Origin: Pseudooceanicola batsensis HTCC2597
Lineage (GTDB): Bacteria; Pseudomonadota; Alphaproteobacteria; Rhodobacterales; Rhodobacteraceae
NCBI RefSeq assembly: GCF_000152725.1
Contig: NZ_CH724131.1
Location: 1,289,856 to 1,353,855, forward strand
Direction of reading: 5' to 3'
DNA: 64,000 nucleotides
This document shows, piece by piece, positions 27,467 through 36,190 of this stretch. Numbering within the stretch: the stretch's first letter is position 1; every line of letters starts with the position of its first letter. Both the position numbers and the translations under genes were made by a program. The notes beneath the pieces are model-generated. The model was not told the origin of the DNA and made no database searches. It saw only the letters and a list, made by a program, of their open reading frames with translations.

Positions 27467-28120
27467 TCAGGGCCCGTCGAAGCCGTATCCGAACCGCGCG
27501 ATGTCCCGGGCGCAGCAATCGGCCAGCAGCGCCGAATCGCGGTCGTCGTAGAACCTGCGGTAATCCGCCCCGGCGCCGGTCACGTTCTCCTGCGGCAGGG
27601 CGAGGGCAAAGCCCAGGTGATCGAAGAGCGGCGCGGCATCCGTCTCGAAATGTTCCAGCCGGATGAACAGGGCCGGCCGTTCCCGGCCGCTGGCGTCGGT
27701 GACGTAATGCGCGGCGGGGCTGACGCGGAAACTTTCCCGGATCAGGCGGTGGTTCAGAAAGCCGCTGAAATCCCGCGTTCGGGCGATCCGCACCGCCGGG
27801 TGATCGAAGGTCTGTTTCCGCAGCCAGTGATAATAGCTGACTGCCCGCGCCCAGGGATTGCGCACGAGGGTGAAGAGGAAAAGATCGCCGATCTCCTCCA
27901 TGGCGACCAGCCCGTCCAGATCGGCGAGCGTCGAATGCTTCCACAGCCGCCCGCGGCTCTCGATCCCCCTGACGCGGCCCCGCCGGTTGCGTGCCTTGGG
28001 CGTGTCGCCCAGCATGATGTCGTCCTTCATCGCCCGCGACTCGAGCGCCAGCGCCAGCGAGGTGCCGCCGGTCTTGGGGATGTGGATGAAGAGATAGCGG
28101 CGCCCGCGCGACAGGATCAT
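27467..28120 (-). CDS. Sulfotransferase family protein
   Basis: A 217-residue protein with the PAPS-binding 5'-phosphosulfate loop FIHIPKTGGTSL (about residues 10-21) and the 3'-phosphate motif RNPWARAVSYYHW (about 88-100). This is the short sulfotransferase_2 type seen in marine and soil alphaproteobacteria, probably acting on a polysaccharide or small metabolite. No glycan cluster is next to it. ATG 28120 was chosen because the upstream frame runs into the tandem palindrome array and is non-coding. It is divergent from the TSUP gene across that array. Confidence 0.8.
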   Translation of the reverse strand: MILSRGRRYLFIHIPKTGGTSLALALESRAMKDDIMLGDTPKARNRRGRVRGIESRGRLWKHSTLADLDGLVAMEEIGDLFLFTLVRNPWARAVSYYHWLRKQTFDHPAVRIARTRDFSGFLNHRLIRESFRVSPAAHYVTDASGRERPALFIRLEHFETDAAPLFDHLGFALALPQENVTGAGADYRRFYDDRDSALLADCCARDIARFGYGFDGP

Positions 28121-28653
28121 GGCCCCGGTTACCCCGCCCGCCCGACCCGGGGCAAGACCGGAGCCCGCCCCGCCGCCGCCTTCGCACCATGCCCGTTCCA
28201 CGTCCGGACCCGATCTCCCCCGCACCCAAAACCGAAGGTGTCCCCGGCTCCGCCCGGGGACCACACCGCCACGCCATACCACCGTCGCCCCCGGCTCCGC
28301 CCGTAGATCCCCTCCACCCCGCTCCACCGTCGCCCCCGGCCCCGACCGGGGACCTCTCCGCCACCCCGCACCAGAGTCATCCCCGGCTCCAGCCAAGGAT
28401 CCCCACCACCCCGCACCAGGATCATCTCCGGCTCCGCCCGAGGACCTCCCCGACACTCCGCACCACCGTCGTCCCCGGACCCGCCCGGGGACCTCCCCCA
28501 ACTTCGCACTACCGTCATCCCCGGCTCCGACCGTGGATCTCCCCCACTCCGATCCGCCGTCGTCCCCGCCCCGGACCACGCGGCTCTCCCCCGTCTCGCT
28601 TGCGGCCCGCCCGCCGGAGCGCTATCGCGGGTCGGACACCTACCGGACCCGCA
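28121..28653. other. Divergent spacer filled by a palindrome array
   Basis: This 533-base gap between the start codons of the sulfotransferase and TSUP genes consists mostly of the tandem array at 28238-28600. Long open frames cross it on both strands because the repeat is GC-rich and its length varies between 45 and 47 bases; they are Pro/Arg-rich and not credible genes. Promoters for both neighbours must lie at its edges or within it. Confidence 0.65.
28238..28600. repeat. Tandem array of about 7.5 palindromic units of 45-47 bp
   Basis: Units begin at 28238, 28284, 28329, 28376, 28421, 28468, 28514 and (partial) 28559. Each opens with a GTCATCCCCGGCTCCGACCG-like imperfect palindrome followed by GGGATCTCC and closes with a CACCCCGCACCA-like linker. 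Unit lengths are 46, 45, 47, 45, 47, 46 and 45. The palindrome is of the same type as the single copies at 7198, 39218 and 61232. There is no unique spacer between units, so this is not a CRISPR. Confidence 0.85.
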
Positions 28654-29394
28654 ATGGACCCCGTCTACCTGCTCGTTTTCGCCGCCGTGATGGTCGGCAC
28701 CGCCAAGGGCGGCCTCTCGACCGTCGGATCGGTGGCCGTGCCCCTCGTCGCGCTCGTGATGAACCCGGTCGTCGCCGCCGCCACCTTGCTGCCTGTCTAT
28801 ATCGTGACCGACTGGGTCGGCGTGGCGCTCTATCGGCGGACCTTCTCTCTCGCCAATCTGAAGATCCTCGTGCCCGCGATGCTGCTCGGGATCGCCATCG
28901 CGACCGTCATGGTCACCGTCGCGCCCGAGGCGCTGCTGCTGATCATCACCGGGCTGATCGGCCTGTGGTACTGCCTGCGGTCCTGGCTGCGCCGGAGACC
29001 GCCGGTCAAGACCGGACCGGCCCTGGTCCCCGGTCTCGCCTGGGGCACGCTGGCGGGTATCGCCAGCTATCTCACCCACTCCGCCGGCCCGCCCACGCAG
29101 GCCTATCTCCTGCCGCAGCGGATGCCCAAGCTGGAATATGCCGGCACCGTCGCCATCACCTTCGCCTTCGTGAACCTGTCGAAACTGCCGGGCTATGCGC
29201 TCGCCGGCCAGTTCGACGATCTGGACTGGTCGCTCATCCCCTGGCTCATCCTTGCGGGGGTCGGCGGCACGGCCCTCGGGAGCTGGCTGACCGAGATCCT
29301 GCCCGAGGCGATCTATGTCCGAGTGATCGAGGTCTTTCTCTTCCTGCTCTCGATCATCCTGCTTGCCAAGGGAACTGCCGCCCTGCTGGCCTGA
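28654..29394 (+). CDS. TSUP (TauE/SafE) family membrane transporter
   Basis: A 246-residue protein with about eight hydrophobic segments. AAVMVGTAKGGLSTVGS at the N-terminus and the matching GLAWGTLAGIASYLTHSAGP in the second half are the two internal repeats of the TauE/SafE family, which moves sulfite, sulfonates or other small anions. ATG 28654 follows the array. The acyl-CoA ligase gene begins 98 bases downstream in the same direction. If that ligase handles a sulfur-containing acid, sulfite or thiol export would make sense, but this is only inference. Confidence 0.85.
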   Translation: MDPVYLLVFAAVMVGTAKGGLSTVGSVAVPLVALVMNPVVAAATLLPVYIVTDWVGVALYRRTFSLANLKILVPAMLLGIAIATVMVTVAPEALLLIITGLIGLWYCLRSWLRRRPPVKTGPALVPGLAWGTLAGIASYLTHSAGPPTQAYLLPQRMPKLEYAGTVAITFAFVNLSKLPGYALAGQFDDLDWSLIPWLILAGVGGTALGSWLTEILPEAIYVRVIEVFLFLLSIILLAKGTAALLA

Positions 29395-29492
29395 GACCAT
29401 CGCGCGGCCACGGCCGAAAGCCTCCTCAACCCGCTTCCCCTCGCCCCGCCTTCTGCGCTATTGCGGATGGCGGACCTGACAGGGAGGATGCC

Positions 29493-31121
29493 ATGGGCTG
29501 GATGGCCGACGAAACCGGGCTGGAAAAGTGTGCCGCCAATTACGTGCCGCTCACTCCGCTCAGCAACCTGCGCCGCGCCGCGCGCATCTGGCCGGGGCGC
29601 GAAGCGCTGGTCTACGGCAGCTTCCGCAAGACCTATGCCGAGTATCACGAGCGCGTCACCCGCCTCGCCTCGGCCCTCGCCGGGCTGGGCGTGACGCCGG
29701 GGGACGTGGTCGCCACGATCCTGCCCAACCTGCCCCCCCATGCCGAGGCGCATTTCGGCGTTCCCGCCTGCGGCGCCGTGCTCAACGCGATCAACACCCG
29801 GCTGGACGCAGGCACCGTCGCCTATATCCTCGACCATGGCGGGGCCAAGGTCGTGCTCTGCGACAGCCAGTTCGTCTCGGTCCTGGCCGAGGCGATGGAG
29901 CGGATGGAGGGGCCCAGACCGCGCGTCATCGAATGCCCCGACGATCAGGCCGGGGTCCACTCGCGCTCGGACTACATGACCTACGAGGATTTGCTGGCCC
30001 GGGGCGACCCCGCCTTCGACTGGATCATGCCCGAGGACGAATGGGAGAGCATCGCGCTCAACTACACCTCCGGCACCACCGGCCGGCCCAAGGGCGTGGT
30101 CTATCACCACCGCGGTGCGCATCAGAACGCGATGGGGCAGATCCTGTCGTGGCGGATGCAGCTCTACCCGCGCTACCTGACCATCGTGCCGCTCTTCCAC
30201 TGCAACGGCTGGTGCCATACCTGGATGATCCCGCTGCTCGGCGGCACCGTGGTCTGCTGCCGCGACATCACCGCACCCGCCCTCTTCGCAGCCTTCGCCG
30301 ACGAGGGCGTGACCCATTTCGGCGGAGCGCCCATCGTGCTGAACATGCTCGTCAACGCCCCCGAGGATCAGCGCCGGCCCTTCGAACAGACGGTCGAGGT
30401 CTTCACCGCCGGCGCGCCCCCCGCCCCCGCGACGCTCGCCCAGATCGAACCGATGGGCTTCAACGTCACCCAGGTCTACGGCCTGACGGAAACCTACGGC
30501 CCCGCGACCGAATCCACCTGGGACGACGACCTATGGGGCGATCTCACCGGCGACGCCCGCGCCGCGAAGAAGGCCCGCCAGGGCGTGGCCATGCCCGCCT
30601 ACGAACACATCACCGCCATGACCTCGGACATGGAGCAGATCCCCATGGACGCCGAGGCCACAGGCGAGATCATGATGCGCGGCAACGGGGTGATGAAGGG
30701 CTATCTGAAGAACCCCGAGGCCACAAAGGAAGCGTTCAAGGGCGGCTATTTCCATACCGGGGACATCGCGCTCCAGCATTCCGACGGCTATCTCCAGATC
30801 GCCGACCGCGCCAAGGACATCATCATCTCGGGCGGCGAGAACATCTCCTCGGTCGAGGTCGAGGGCGTGCTGATGGGTCACCCGGACGTGCTGCTCTGCG
30901 CCGTTGTCGCCAAACCGGACGAGAAATGGGGCGAGGTCCCCTGCGCCTTCGTCGAACTCAAGGACGGGCGTGAGGGCGACGAGGCCGCACTGATCGCCTA
31001 TGCCCGCGAACGGCTGGCCGGTTTCAAGACGCCCAAGAAGGTCGTGTTCCGGGAATTGCCCAAGACCTCGACCGGAAAGATCCAGAAGTTCGAACTGCGC
31101 CGGCAGGTTCGCGAGGGCTGA
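29493..31121 (+). CDS. Acyl-CoA ligase (AMP-forming, medium-chain/DmdB-like)
   Basis: Activates a carboxylic acid to its CoA ester through an acyl-AMP. 542 residues. The P-loop YTSGTTGRPKG (about residues 192-202), the VYGLTETYGP motif (about 329-338), the YFHTGDIA hinge region and the C-terminal Lys in PKTSTGKIQKFELR are all in place. AGGGAGG precedes ATG 29493; the frame is open far upstream through the palindrome array, which is not coding. Sequence and length fit the medium-chain ligase group that also contains methylmercaptopropionate-CoA ligase DmdB; the substrate is undecided. Confidence 0.9.
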   Translation: MGWMADETGLEKCAANYVPLTPLSNLRRAARIWPGREALVYGSFRKTYAEYHERVTRLASALAGLGVTPGDVVATILPNLPPHAEAHFGVPACGAVLNAINTRLDAGTVAYILDHGGAKVVLCDSQFVSVLAEAMERMEGPRPRVIECPDDQAGVHSRSDYMTYEDLLARGDPAFDWIMPEDEWESIALNYTSGTTGRPKGVVYHHRGAHQNAMGQILSWRMQLYPRYLTIVPLFHCNGWCHTWMIPLLGGTVVCCRDITAPALFAAFADEGVTHFGGAPIVLNMLVNAPEDQRRPFEQTVEVFTAGAPPAPATLAQIEPMGFNVTQVYGLTETYGPATESTWDDDLWGDLTGDARAAKKARQGVAMPAYEHITAMTSDMEQIPMDAEATGEIMMRGNGVMKGYLKNPEATKEAFKGGYFHTGDIALQHSDGYLQIADRAKDIIISGGENISSVEVEGVLMGHPDVLLCAVVAKPDEKWGEVPCAFVELKDGREGDEAALIAYARERLAGFKTPKKVVFRELPKTSTGKIQKFELRRQVREG

Positions 31122-31464
31122 GGACCGCACCCGGGTCGGATCGACGGACCGGGGCGCGTCCCGGCGGCGATCGGCCGCCAGGGCGGGCTGCAAGGGCGGG
31201 CCCGGTCGATCCGATCGCCGCAGTCCGGCGCGTGCGCCCCCGGCAGACGGCGGATCTGCGGATCCGGCGCGCCGACCCGGCCCCTCCCCGGCATTGGGGT
31301 CGGCGCGCCCCCGTTCGGACGGTACATTCGGCAATGACAGGTTAAAGGACGCGCCGAGAATCCACCCCGGCCCGGTTCGGGCGTTTCTTGCCGAGACATG
31401 GGCGGAATTGCTCCGATCCGGGACCCGTGCTAGCTTGACACCAGAGGCAGAGCAGGCCCGGAAC
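31122..31464. other. Spacer with a candidate promoter
   Basis: These 343 bases after the ligase gene are GC-rich and contain no credible gene. A candidate promoter for the next gene lies at 31408-31436. Confidence 0.5.
31408..31436 (+). promoter_or_regulatory. Candidate sigma-70 promoter
   Basis: TTGCTC (31408-31413), 17 bases, TAGCTT (31431-31436), placed 28 bases before the start at 31465. The TAG-type -10 inside GCTAGC is also seen before the sirtuin gene (55443). Confidence 0.4.
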
Positions 31465-32490
31465 ATGACGGCATTCACGCAATACCAGCAGCTCAGCGCG
31501 GCGGGCCTGTGGCGCGATACGCCCGAGGCGCAGCGCCGGGACGTGACGGCGACCATCGGCCAGGAGACGCTGACGCTCACCGATCCGCAGGGCCGCCCCC
31601 TCGCCCACTGGTCCATCGCCGCCATCGGCCGGGCCAACCCGGGCGAGACACCGGCCGTCTTCCACCCCGACGGCGACCCCGGCGAGACGCTGGAACTGGA
31701 CGAGACGCAGGCCGAGATGATCGCCGCGCTGGATCGGATGCGGACGCTCGTGGAGCGCCGCCGGCCCCATCCCGGCCGCCTCCGCCTGGTGATCCTCGTG
31801 GCGGTCCTGCTGGCGGTGGTCGGCGGCGGCGTGTTCTGGCTGCCCGACGCCATGCGCCGTCATGCGGTTTCGGTCGTGCCCAAGGCGAAGCGGGCCGAGA
31901 TCGGCGAGATGCTGAAGGACGAGATCGCCCGCGTCTCGGGTCCGCCCTGCAACCGCCCCGAGGGACAGGCGGCGCTGGACCGGCTGGCGCGGCGTGTCGC
32001 CCCGGACGAACCCGGCCTGAACGTCCAGGTGGTCCGGCAGGGCGTGACCGGCGCGCTGCTGCTGCCCGGCCGGGCGATGCTGCTGAACCGCGCCCTGATC
32101 GAGGATTACGAGGAACCAGACGTGGTCGCCGGCTACATGGTGGCCGAACTTCACCGCGCCGCCTCGGGCGATCCGCTGGCGGGCCTGCTGGACCGGGCCG
32201 GGCTGGCGGCCTCGTTCCGCCTGCTCACCACCGGCGACCTGCCGCGCGGCGCGCTGCGCAACTACGCCGAACACCTGCTGACCGGCAACCGGGCGCGCCC
32301 GCTCGCCGAGGCGCTTCTGCCGCGTTTCGAGGCGGCGGGGGTGCGGTCCAGCCCCTATGCCTACGCGCTGGACGTGACCGGGGAATCCGTCCTCGAACTG
32401 ATCGAGGCCGATCCCCATGCGGGCGAGGCGCCGCCGCCCCTGCTGCGCGATGCCGACTGGCTGCGGCTGCAGACGATCTGCGGCGCGTGA
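31465..32490 (+). CDS. Membrane protein with a degenerate M48-like peptidase segment
   Basis: A 341-residue protein: polar N-terminal domain (about 1-95), one membrane segment (LRLVILVAVLLAVVGGGVFW, about 105-125), then a C-terminal domain. The latter resembles soluble M48 metallopeptidase domains: LLLPGRAMLLNRALIEDYEE is followed by DVVAGYMVAELHRAASGDP, where HExxH is expected. Here the first His and the second His are not in register (AELHR), so zinc catalysis is unlikely. Function is unknown; it may be a scaffold or ligand-binding relative. No signal peptide; the N-terminal part should be cytoplasmic. Confidence 0.65.
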   Translation: MTAFTQYQQLSAAGLWRDTPEAQRRDVTATIGQETLTLTDPQGRPLAHWSIAAIGRANPGETPAVFHPDGDPGETLELDETQAEMIAALDRMRTLVERRRPHPGRLRLVILVAVLLAVVGGGVFWLPDAMRRHAVSVVPKAKRAEIGEMLKDEIARVSGPPCNRPEGQAALDRLARRVAPDEPGLNVQVVRQGVTGALLLPGRAMLLNRALIEDYEEPDVVAGYMVAELHRAASGDPLAGLLDRAGLAASFRLLTTGDLPRGALRNYAEHLLTGNRARPLAEALLPRFEAAGVRSSPYAYALDVTGESVLELIEADPHAGEAPPPLLRDADWLRLQTICGA

Positions 32491-32554
32491 CGCCGGTGGC
32501 GGTTCCCGCACCCTGACGGCAGCGCCGAAGCGGGGAATCGGCTATGCTGGCTGC

Positions 32555-32842
32555 ATGACACGGATCTCCGCCACCCCGCCCGAGCCGGGCCTGACCGACG
32601 GCCCGGGCTGCTACGACGCGTTTTTCTCGCGAGATGGCCGGATGCGCGGACGTCTCTGGCTGGGGGTGGCGACCACCGGTATCTTCTGCCGGCAAGGCTG
32701 CCCGGCGCGGCGCCCAAAACCCGGGAACTGCCGCTGGTTCGGCTCGGCCCGGGCGTGTCTCGACGCCGGATTCCGCCCCTGCAAGCGCCGCCGACCGCTG
32801 CACGACGATCCGGCGCCGGCCGGGGCATCGCGGCACGGCTGA
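32555..32842 (+). pseudogene. Truncated Ada-type methyl-phosphotriester (zinc) domain
   Basis: A 95-residue open frame. YDAFFSRDGRMRGRLWLGVA and GIFCRQGCPARRPKPGNC match the N-terminal Ada domain, in which the first Cys accepts methyl groups from DNA phosphotriesters. Three of the four zinc cysteines of E. coli Ada (38, 42, 69) have counterparts; the fourth, in CKRC, is Arg here (RPCKRRRP). The chain then stops shortly after the domain, with none of the AraC-type or AlkA-type parts that normally follow. I read it as a decayed fragment of an ada/alkA-like gene; a free-standing domain is possible but the lost ligand argues against activity. A TATGCT hexamer six bases before the ATG suggests a leaderless start. 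Confidence 0.65.
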
Positions 32843-32888
32843 ACGCGCCGGAACATCAGCCGAACGTGGCAACGGGCGGAGAGCGGGT

Positions 32889-32961
32889 CAGGGGCTCTGC
32901 CCCTGCCCGACCCCGCAGGCGGGCCCGGGCCACCCCGGGATATTTTCAGGACCAAAGAAGC
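32889..32961 (+). repeat. Composite hairpin repeat, copy 3 (full length)
   Basis: Hairpin I CAGGGGC-TCT-GCCCCTG (32889-32905), hairpin II CCCGC-AG-GCGGG (32912-32923), core CACCCCGGGATATTTTCAGG then ACCAAAGAAGC to 32961. It lies 46 bases past the Ada-fragment stop, same orientation, and ends 14 bases before the stop of the convergent SPOR gene. Confidence 0.8.
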
Positions 32962-32974
32962 CGCTGGGTTGGGG

Positions 32975-34309
32975 CTAGCGGCGCGGAAACGCGTCGGAGA
33001 ACCCCGCGCGCCGGGCGGTCGAGAGCGCGCGCCCGAGGTCGCGGTCGTTGCCGAAGGGCCCGGCGAGAACGACCTGCGCCGTGCCCGAATGCCGGAGCCG
33101 CACCGGCAGACCGCTGGCCGCCAGGCGCCGCGCCACCGCCTGCGCATTGGACGGGGTGCGGAAGGTGCCCACCTGGATGTACTGCGCCCCCCGCGGGGCC
33201 GCCGGTTTCGCGCTGCGCGACGAGACGCGCGCCGTGGTCGCCCGGTCCCGCGGCGCGATCTCGACCGGGACCAGCCGGCGGGGCACGGTCTGGGTCCAGA
33301 CCATCTCCATCCGCCGCTTGCCCGCGAGGGTCTGTTCCGCGCGGCGGGGGTTCAGGCGATCATCCTCCCAGACCCTCTTGTAGCCCTCGGGCAACGCGAT
33401 GCCCTCCTGGCTGAGCAGGCGGTTGCGGTAGACTTGGTCCGGCACGACGCGCGCCCGGGGAGAGATCTGCGCCTGCGTCGTAGTGCGGGCGCGGGTCACG
33501 CGCTTGACCTTCTGACGCGGCACCTCGAAAACCTTTGCGCCGGGCGCCTCGGGAACCCGCGCGTCATAGGCCGGCACGGAGGAGGACGCCGCGAGAGGCA
33601 CGGCCTGGCCCGGCACGGCGACGCGCGGGGCCGCACCCGCGGGCCGTGGCAGGTGCCCGGGCGCGTAACCGGCCTGCGGGCCGCAGCGCAGGCCCGCCTG
33701 GCCGCCATATCCCATGTAGCGCTGCCCGGTCACCGAGAGACCCGGGCAGACCCCGGTCACGCGGGTGGCGGCGTGCGGCGCCCGACCGGGCGCGACGGCC
33801 CGGGGCCGGGCCTCCACGGCCGGGGCGGCCGGCACGCGGCGGGTGCGCGCGATGGTCACCGGAGCGACGGACGGCCCGGTCACCACCGGCGCCGGGCGGC
33901 TGGACCGGGATGGCGCGGCCACCGGCGCGGCCGCCGAAGACGGCCGGGCCTCGGGTCGCCTCACCGCAGCGCGCGGCGGCGCCGGGGCGGCCGTCTCGGG
34001 CCGGGCCGCCGTGATCACCGTGACCTCGGCCGCCGAGGAGGCCGCCGGGGCCGAGGTCGCGCCGGCCACCGGGGTGGGCTGGAAACCGCAGACCGGCCTG
34101 CGGTTGCGAGACATCCGGGGCACCCAGACCACGTTTCCGTCGATGCCCGCGCGCACGAAGACGCAGCCGGCGCTGTCGACATACTGCGTGCCCTTGAAGC
34201 TGGCGGGGGGGTATTCGGCCGGGCCGCGCGAGCCCTGGGCCAGCGCCGTCCCGCCCCCGGCGAGCACGGTCAGCAGGAGCAGCGAAAGGCGGCGCGAAAA
34301 TCTGTTCAT
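32975..34309 (-). CDS. SPOR-domain secreted protein
   Basis: A 444-residue exported protein. Signal peptide residues 1-24 (LLLLTVLAGGGTALA). A short Cys-containing region (CVFVRAGIDGNVVWVPRMSR) is followed by a long Ala/Pro/Arg-rich linker (about 80-340), then a C-terminal SPOR domain (about 375-444) starting AAPRGAQYIQVGTFRTPSNA. SPOR domains bind glycan strands stripped of side peptides at the division septum, so the protein should act in the periplasm or outer membrane during cell division. The linker is low complexity and differs in composition from neighbours. Confidence 0.87.
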   Translation of the reverse strand: MNRFSRRLSLLLLTVLAGGGTALAQGSRGPAEYPPASFKGTQYVDSAGCVFVRAGIDGNVVWVPRMSRNRRPVCGFQPTPVAGATSAPAASSAAEVTVITAARPETAAPAPPRAAVRRPEARPSSAAAPVAAPSRSSRPAPVVTGPSVAPVTIARTRRVPAAPAVEARPRAVAPGRAPHAATRVTGVCPGLSVTGQRYMGYGGQAGLRCGPQAGYAPGHLPRPAGAAPRVAVPGQAVPLAASSSVPAYDARVPEAPGAKVFEVPRQKVKRVTRARTTTQAQISPRARVVPDQVYRNRLLSQEGIALPEGYKRVWEDDRLNPRRAEQTLAGKRRMEMVWTQTVPRRLVPVEIAPRDRATTARVSSRSAKPAAPRGAQYIQVGTFRTPSNAQAVARRLAASGLPVRLRHSGTAQVVLAGPFGNDRDLGRALSTARRAGFSDAFPRR

Positions 34310-34372
34310 GAATACCCCCCGGTTTCCCCGCGATCCTGCCCGAGTCCCGCCTTCGAGTAAAGTGAGCGCGGC

Positions 34373-35005
34373 CTATTTTGTGCCGAACATCCGGTCGCCC
34401 GCATCCCCTAGACCCGGAACGATATACCCCTTGTCGTTCAGGTGGCTGTCGAGCGCGGCGGTGACGATCGGCACGTCGGGATGGGCCTCTTTCATCCGTT
34501 CGACGCCCTCGGGCGCGGCCAGCAGGCAGAGGAAGCGGATGTTGGTGGCGCCCGCATTCTTGAGCAGGTCGATCGCCGCGGCCGAGGAATTGCCCGTGGC
34601 AAGCATCGGATCGACCGCGATCACCAGCCGGTCGTCGAGCCCGTCGGGCACCTTGAAGTAGTACTGCACCGGCTGCAGCGTCTTCTCGTCGCGATAGAGA
34701 CCGACGAACCCGACCCGCGCCGAGGGGATCAGCTCCAGCACGCCGTCCAGCAGCCCGTTGCCCGCCCGCAGGATCGAGATCAGGGCCAGCTTCTTGCCCT
34801 CGAGCACCGGCGCGTCCATCGGCCCGAGAGGGGTCTCGGTCCGCTGCGTCGTCATGGGCAGGTTGCGGGTGATCTCATAGGCCAGCAGCTGGCTGATCTC
34901 GCGCAGGAGCTGGCGGAAGACGGCGGTGGAGGTCGACTTGTCCCGCATGATCGTCAGCTTGTGCTGGACAAGCGGGTGTTCGACGACGGTGAGATGATCG
35001 GTCAT
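34373..35005 (-). CDS. upp: Uracil phosphoribosyltransferase
   Basis: Converts uracil and PRPP to UMP (pyrimidine salvage). 210 residues, the family length. [20 protein letters not shown] is the typical start; [13 protein letters not shown] and the PRPP loop [11 protein letters not shown] follow, and the uracil-binding end [18 protein letters not shown] is intact. ATG 35005 overlaps the adenosine deaminase stop (ATGA). It is the last gene of the cdd-deoA-deoB-add-upp series. Confidence 0.96.
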   Translation of the reverse strand: MTDHLTVVEHPLVQHKLTIMRDKSTSTAVFRQLLREISQLLAYEITRNLPMTTQRTETPLGPMDAPVLEGKKLALISILRAGNGLLDGVLELIPSARVGFVGLYRDEKTLQPVQYYFKVPDGLDDRLVIAVDPMLATGNSSAAAIDLLKNAGATNIRFLCLLAAPEGVERMKEAHPDVPIVTAALDSHLNDKGYIVPGLGDAGDRMFGTK

Positions 35006-35994
35006 TGCGGATGGTCCTTCAGCTTTTCGGCGATCTGGGCCCTGGTATCCGCATCGCAGAAGGCCGCGTCCAGAGCGGTTCGCGAAATTTCCAGGAAATC
35101 CGCCGGCTCCCAGCCGAAGGTCCGCTCGAGTTCCGCGTATTCCCGCGTCATCGTGGTGTGGAAGAAGGGTGGATCGTCGGTCGAGACGGTGACCCTGACG
35201 CCGCGCTCGCGCAGCTTCTGGATCGGGTGCGCGCCCCACGAGGGATAGACCCCGAGCGTCACGTTCGACCCCGGACAGACCTCGAGCGTGATGCCGTCCT
35301 CGGCCAGCCGGTCGACCAGTGCCGGATCCTCGATGGCGCGCACCCCGTGGCCGATCCGCTCGACATGCAGATCGTCGAGCGCGTCGCGCACCGACTGCGG
35401 CCCGCCCCATTCGCCGGCATGGGCGGTCAGGTGCAGCCCCGCCTCGCGCGCCATGTCGAAACTGTAGGCGAAGTCGCGAAGGCTGCCCTTGCCCTCGTCG
35501 CCGCCGATGCCGAAACCGGTGATCCAGTCGCCCGCGGTTTCCGCCGCGCAGCGGGCCGGGGCGCGGGCCCTTTCCGGCCCGAAGTGCCGGATGCAGGTGA
35601 CGATCCCCTGGCTGACGATGCCGAGGCGCGCCTCGGCGCGCTCCGCGGCCTCCTTCATCGCCAGGAGGTAGTCCTTCCAGGCCTCCACGTCCGATCCGCC
35701 GCAGAAGTCCGGCGACACGAAGGTCTCGGTGTAGATCACGCCCTGCGCGGCGCTCTCTTCGAGCACGGCCGTCAGCAGGCGGGCGTAATCCTCCGGCGTC
35801 TGCAGGACCGAGGTCGCGGCCTCGTAGACGCTGAGGAAATGCACGAAGTCGCGGTAGTCATAGCTGCCGTCCTCCCGGAAGACACCGCCCAGATCGACCG
35901 ATTTCTCGCTGGCGAGGCCGCGGATGAAATCGGGCGGCGCCGCGCCTTCGATATGCAGGTGAAGTTCGAGTTTCGGCAGGTCCTGAACGCTCAT
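35002..35994 (-). CDS. add: Adenosine deaminase
   Basis: Deaminates adenosine or deoxyadenosine to (deoxy)inosine. 330 residues. Zinc ligands His12 and His14 in [10 protein letters not shown], then HAGEWGG with the catalytic Glu region, RIGHGVRA with the active-site His, and VSTDDPPFF with the zinc Asp. AAAGGAG precedes ATG 35994. The gene is separated from deoB by 196 bases that hold a head-to-head pair of composite repeats, so it may have its own promoter there or be read through. Confidence 0.94.
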   Translation of the reverse strand: MSVQDLPKLELHLHIEGAAPPDFIRGLASEKSVDLGGVFREDGSYDYRDFVHFLSVYEAATSVLQTPEDYARLLTAVLEESAAQGVIYTETFVSPDFCGGSDVEAWKDYLLAMKEAAERAEARLGIVSQGIVTCIRHFGPERARAPARCAAETAGDWITGFGIGGDEGKGSLRDFAYSFDMAREAGLHLTAHAGEWGGPQSVRDALDDLHVERIGHGVRAIEDPALVDRLAEDGITLEVCPGSNVTLGVYPSWGAHPIQKLRERGVRVTVSTDDPPFFHTTMTREYAELERTFGWEPADFLEISRTALDAAFCDADTRAQIAEKLKDHPQ

Positions 35995-36039
35995 GTCGTA
36001 TCGCTCCTTTATGTCGCACCGCCTGCGGCGGCACGAGGC

Positions 36040-36070
36040 CTCCGGCGGGAGTATTTGCGGCAAGATGAAG
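36040..36070 (+). repeat. Composite repeat, core-only arm of an inverted pair
   Basis: CTCCGGCGGGAGTATTTGCG then GCAAGATGAAG. It faces the copy at 36090-36144; the two cores pair over 22 of 23 bases across a 19-base loop. Confidence 0.8.
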
Positions 36071-36089
36071 ACCCGGGCGCGCGCCCCTG

Positions 36090-36144
36090 CTTCATCTTGC
36101 CGGAAATACTCCGGGGGAGTCCGCAGGACGGGGGCAGAGCCCCC
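36090..36144 (-). repeat. Composite hairpin repeat, full copy downstream of deoB
   Basis: On the minus strand: hairpin I GGGGGC-TCT-GCCCCC (36144-36130), hairpin II GTCC-TGC-GGAC (36129-36119), core CCCCCGGAGTATTTCCGGCA then AGATGAAG to 36090. It lies 46 bases past the deoB stop in the direction of deoB transcription. Confidence 0.8.
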
Positions 36145-36190
36145 AGCTCCGGCCAGGCCGACGCGGTGCCGGTCAAGGGCCGCGGGCGGC

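Noticed and set aside
28238-28600. CRISPR array
   Set aside because: Units are contiguous imperfect palindromes with no unique spacers, and no cas gene is present.
28119-31121. Open frame joining the palindrome array to the acyl-CoA ligase as one 1000-residue protein
   Set aside because: The first 458 codons are Pro/Arg-rich repeat translation; the ligase has its own AGGGAGG and ATG at 29493 and the normal family length from there.
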